A stretch of 64,000 nt of DNA from contig NZ_JAYEES010000003.1 of the NCBI RefSeq assembly GCF_034653275.1, positions 2,718,204 to 2,782,203 on the forward strand. The letters run 5' to 3'. Source of the DNA: Nitrospirillum sp034653275. GTDB taxonomy: Bacteria; Pseudomonadota; Alphaproteobacteria; Azospirillales; Azospirillaceae. The first letter of the stretch is position 1. Each line of letters opens with the position of its first letter. The notes below the pieces were generated by a model. The model was given only the letters and a program-made list of their open reading frames with translations. It was not told the origin of the DNA and searched no databases. A program made the position numbers and the translations under genes. Below, piece after piece: positions 61,578-64,000 of the stretch.

Positions 61578-63196
61578 CATGTCCGCGCGGCGAAACCGTC
61601 GAGGGATGCCGCCACGCGGGCCAGCACGCCGTACCAGTCGCCGGGCACCTCCTGCCGGAACTGGCGCAGGGTGGGATACCAGGGGCTGTCATCACGGTCG
61701 CGCAACCAGCGCCAATCGGAATCGAAGCGGTTCAGCAGCCATACCGGCCGGCCCAGGGCGCCCGCCAGATGGACGACGGCGGTGTCGACGCTGATCACCA
61801 GGTCCATCGCCTGGACCAGCGCGGCGGTGTCGGCGAAGTCGGCAACGTCCCCCATGCGGTCGACGACGCCGGCGGGCAGGCCACCGGCCGCCTCCGGATC
61901 CTTCTGCAGACTATGGAACGCCACCTCCGGGCAGGCGGCCACTAGGGACTCGACCTGCGCCCGGGTCAGGGAGCGTCGGCAGTCCACCTTGTAGGTGGGG
62001 TTGCCGGCCCAAACCAGGCCGACGCGCGGGCGCTCATCCGGGGCCACGGGAGCCGCCGGCGCCCTTAAATAAGGTACCGCCGCCGGCACCGTCTCCAACC
62101 GCGTGTCCAGCGCCAGCGGCAGGCTCAGCATCGGGCAATGCCGATCGAAATCCGGCAGGGGCCCGCCCCGGCCGATGAACCGCACCTCCCCCACGGCCGT
62201 CAGCGCCGGCGAGGCCCGCAGCAGGCGCAGCAGGGGCCGCGGCACCTCCACCACCACCCGTCGGCACCGGGCGGCCACCAGGGGGATGTAGCGGCAGAAT
62301 TGCAGGGTGTCGCCATAGCCTTGCTCGGCATGCAGCAGCAGCGTCCCCCCGGCCATGTCCTCGCCCCGCCAGGTCTTCTGGGCGAAGGGGCGGCGGTGGG
62401 GACGGAAATCGGGACTGGCCCAGCGCCATTCATACGCCGCCCAGCCCCGGGGATAATCGCCCAGGCCCAGCCAGGCGAGACCCAGGTTGTAGCGGGCCTC
62501 GGCATAGCGGGGGTCGATCGCCAAGGCCGCCTGGTAGCAGGCGATCGCGCCGTCCATATCGCCCAGCGCCTTCAACGCGCTGCCCAGGTTGTTGTGCGCC
62601 TCCACCAAGCGGGGGTTGAAGGCCAGGGCGGCGCGGTAGCACTCGATGGCTTCCGCGGTCCGGCCCCGGTCCAGCAGCACGTTGCCGAGGTTGTAGTGAC
62701 CCTCGGGATAGGCGGGGCGCAGGACCAGGGCCTGGCGGTAGGCCGCCTCCGCCCCATCCAGATCCTGGCGCTGGCGCAAGGCGTTGCCCAGGTTGCTGTG
62801 CGCCTCGGCGAAGGTCGGTCGCAAGGACAGCGCCTGCCGGTACTCGGCCTCCGCCTCGTCCCAGCGGCCGTGATGGCGCAGGACGTTGCCCAGGTTGCTG
62901 TGGGCGTCGGCATTGTCGGGCCGCAGGGCGATGGCCCGCCGGTAGGCGCCCTCGGCGGCGTCCAGCCGGCCCAGCTTGGCAAGGGCGATACCCAGGTTGC
63001 CCTGCATGGCGCTGTCGTCCGGTTTCAACGCCACGGCCTCGCCGATCAGCTCGGCGGCGATGGCGGACTGGCCGCGCGCCTGCGCCACAAGGCCCAGCAC
63101 GTGCAGGAAGGCCGGCTGGCGCGGGTTCTGGGCCAGGACGCGCCGGCAGGCGCTCTCCACCCCGGCCAGGTCGCCGGCATGGAAGCGGGCGACCAC
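61577..63196 (-). CDS. TPR-repeat protein with C-terminal glycosyltransferase-like domain
   Basis: 539 aa. About seven tetratricopeptide repeats fill residues 1-270 (units like YRRAIALRPDNADAHSNLGNVLRHHGRWDEAEAEY). The C-terminal half resembles glycosyltransferase family 9/41-type domains, with LLLHAEQGYGDTLQFCRYIPL, VGLVWAGNP and LVISVDTAVVHLAGALGRPVWLL. Such proteins often modify flagellin or surface glycans. No ATG is available: the frame opens with GTG at 63196, so the true start is uncertain. A singleton here. Confidence 0.88.
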   Translation of the reverse strand: MVARFHAGDLAGVESACRRVLAQNPRQPAFLHVLGLVAQARGQSAIAAELIGEAVALKPDDSAMQGNLGIALAKLGRLDAAEGAYRRAIALRPDNADAHSNLGNVLRHHGRWDEAEAEYRQALSLRPTFAEAHSNLGNALRQRQDLDGAEAAYRQALVLRPAYPEGHYNLGNVLLDRGRTAEAIECYRAALAFNPRLVEAHNNLGSALKALGDMDGAIACYQAALAIDPRYAEARYNLGLAWLGLGDYPRGWAAYEWRWASPDFRPHRRPFAQKTWRGEDMAGGTLLLHAEQGYGDTLQFCRYIPLVAARCRRVVVEVPRPLLRLLRASPALTAVGEVRFIGRGGPLPDFDRHCPMLSLPLALDTRLETVPAAVPYLRAPAAPVAPDERPRVGLVWAGNPTYKVDCRRSLTRAQVESLVAACPEVAFHSLQKDPEAAGGLPAGVVDRMGDVADFADTAALVQAMDLVISVDTAVVHLAGALGRPVWLLNRFDSDWRWLRDRDDSPWYPTLRQFRQEVPGDWYGVLARVAASLDGFAART

Positions 63197-63330
63197 CTGG
63201 TTGAAATCGGCCTGGTTGGGGCTGGCCGGAGCGTGAGCGGTCGCGCTGATTTTGAAAGCCCTCTGTCCCGGTGTCCCTCCGCTTTACACGGGCGCGCGAG
63301 GGAAAACGGGCGGCAAAAAGGGCGGGGCCT

Positions 63331-63768
63331 TCAAGGCTCACCCCAATAATCGCCGAAGATCCAGACATGGCCCTCCGGGTCGCGGGCCACGTACTCGCGG
63401 GTGCCATGACCGGTGTCGTGCGGGTCGGTCAGGATGTCGGCGCCGGCGGCGCGCGCCCGGGCGTGGTGGGCGTCGACGTCGTCCAGCGCCACCCACACCC
63501 CCTGGTTCAGACCGTTCAACACCCGGGGGCTATGCATGCCGTAGCGGTCGACCGGGTTGTCCGGCCCCAGCATCAGCAGGGCGTCCCCCAGCTTCAGCTG
63601 GGCATGGACCACGCGTCCCCGCTCGTCCGTGATCACATGGTGACGGATCAGGCCGAAGGCGGCACACAGCCAATCAACGGCGGCGGCGGGGTCTTCATAA
63701 CGCAGCAGGGGAAAGAATTTCGGGCTCCGCGGGCCAGTACCAGGCCCGCCATCAGGCGCCAGGGTCAT
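63331..63768 (-). CDS. VOC (glyoxalase/bleomycin-resistance) family protein
   Basis: 145 aa from ATG 63768, with AAGGA seven bases ahead; the frame continues upstream to 63876 with poor sequence. A single VOC module: FFPLLRYEDPAAAVDWLCAAFG, then VWVALDDVDAHHARARAAGADIL and REYVARDPEGHVWIFGDY. Metal-binding residues of glyoxalase-type enzymes are partly kept (H/E positions). Substrate unknown. Confidence 0.88.
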   Translation of the reverse strand: MTLAPDGGPGTGPRSPKFFPLLRYEDPAAAVDWLCAAFGLIRHHVITDERGRVVHAQLKLGDALLMLGPDNPVDRYGMHSPRVLNGLNQGVWVALDDVDAHHARARAAGADILTDPHDTGHGTREYVARDPEGHVWIFGDYWGEP

Positions 63769-63874
63769 GTAACCGTCCTTGCAGCGGCAGGACGGATGCC
63801 GGTCCCGCGACAAGGACCATGGTAGCCCGGCCGCCAAGCCGCCGGAACGGGACCAAGGTTCATCATACCATAGC

Positions 63875-63908
63875 AATAAGGCCGCCCCCGAACGGGAACG
63901 GCCTTATT
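63875..63908 (-). terminator. Rho-independent terminator for a gene entering from the right edge
   Basis: 10-bp perfect stem AATAAGGCCG/CGGCCTTATT. Read on the minus strand it ends in a short T-containing arm (GGCCTTATTG). It lies downstream, on that strand, of the partial frame at 63956-64000. Confidence 0.6.
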
Positions 63909-63955
63909 TGCATTTGTGATGAGGTCTTGAATAAACCCGTGTATCGCACCGGGCG

Positions 63956-64000
63956 TCAGCGCACGGGATTACCGTTGCGCGCGGCGCCGTTAAGGAGTGA
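63956..64000 (-). CDS. Partial gene at the right edge (last 14 codons)
   Basis: On the minus strand a frame open from the edge reads SLLNGAARNGNPVR then TGA (63956-63958), about 50 bases before a terminator stem. Codons fit the genome. Too short to identify; it could be chance, but the terminator supports a real 3' end. Confidence 0.4.
   Translation of the reverse strand, partial: SLLNGAARNGNPVR

Overview
The window is one contiguous stretch of high-GC chromosome from an alphaproteobacterium, most likely a Rhodospirillales member of the Azospirillum/Nitrospirillum kind. This rests on protein style, on codons that nearly all end in G or C, and on gene order (proA-nadD-rsfS-rlmH ... gpmI-envC-ctpA-yibQ; phaR divergent from a PHA synthase). 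No rRNA, tRNA, CRISPR array, transposase, integrase or phage gene was seen.

Layout. 1-5 kb: housekeeping genes (3' end of lgt, midA, pgeF, prs, rplY, pth). 5-8.5 kb: a miniature flagellar-rod-like protein, two exported proteins of unknown function and a GH1 beta-glucosidase. 9-11.8 kb: a sulfate-type ABC transporter (cysTWA) with no binding protein beside it. 11.8-15 kb: proA, nadD, rsfS, rlmH. 15.1-22.5 kb: an accessory block (flavodoxin-like protein, DUF4010 membrane protein, aldo/keto reductase, RelE/ParE-type toxin-antitoxin pair, and an Lrp regulator with DDAH-like and ornithine aminotransferase genes). It separates rlmH from gpmI, envC, ctpA and yibQ (22.8-28.5 kb). 28.7-34.2 kb: DJ-1/PfpI protein, MDR oxidoreductase, phaR, a PhaE-like gene overlapping phaC, a GST and a HIT protein. 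34.6-40.3 kb: a GH17-GT2 beta-glucan synthase, a SnoaL-like protein, a GH27 alpha-galactosidase and a tyrosine-phosphatase-like protein. 40.5-50.7 kb: exported proteins, mutY, a DUF721 gene, two tandem DsbA-like oxidoreductases and smc. 50.9-54.7 kb: lipoprotein, CBS protein, GST, then a DUF3034 protein next to a lipoprotein-type truncated globin. 55.5-60.6 kb: the prkA-yeaH-spoVR stress operon behind a good sigma-54 promoter match. 60.6-64 kb: lipoprotein, small conserved protein, TPR-glycosyltransferase and VOC protein.

Most notable signals. (1) Two families of dispersed intergenic elements whose stems differ between copies by compensatory changes: family A (three copies, all immediately 3' of a gene and in the same relative orientation) and family B (two copies). 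In both families the G-U-tolerant strand is consistent, which suggests structured RNA. (2) Five genes are each broken by a single-base frameshift. bgl, phaC and the phosphatase break at a six-base C/G run where seven would restore the frame. pgeF and yeaH break at the identical decamer GAGGATTCTG in the same register. Systematic sequence error is the first explanation to exclude. (3) Regulatory sites that match their genes: a three-half-site operator for the toxin-antitoxin pair, a TGC-rich palindrome between phaR and phaE-phaC, LacI-type palindromes before both glycosidase genes, and the sigma-54 promoter.
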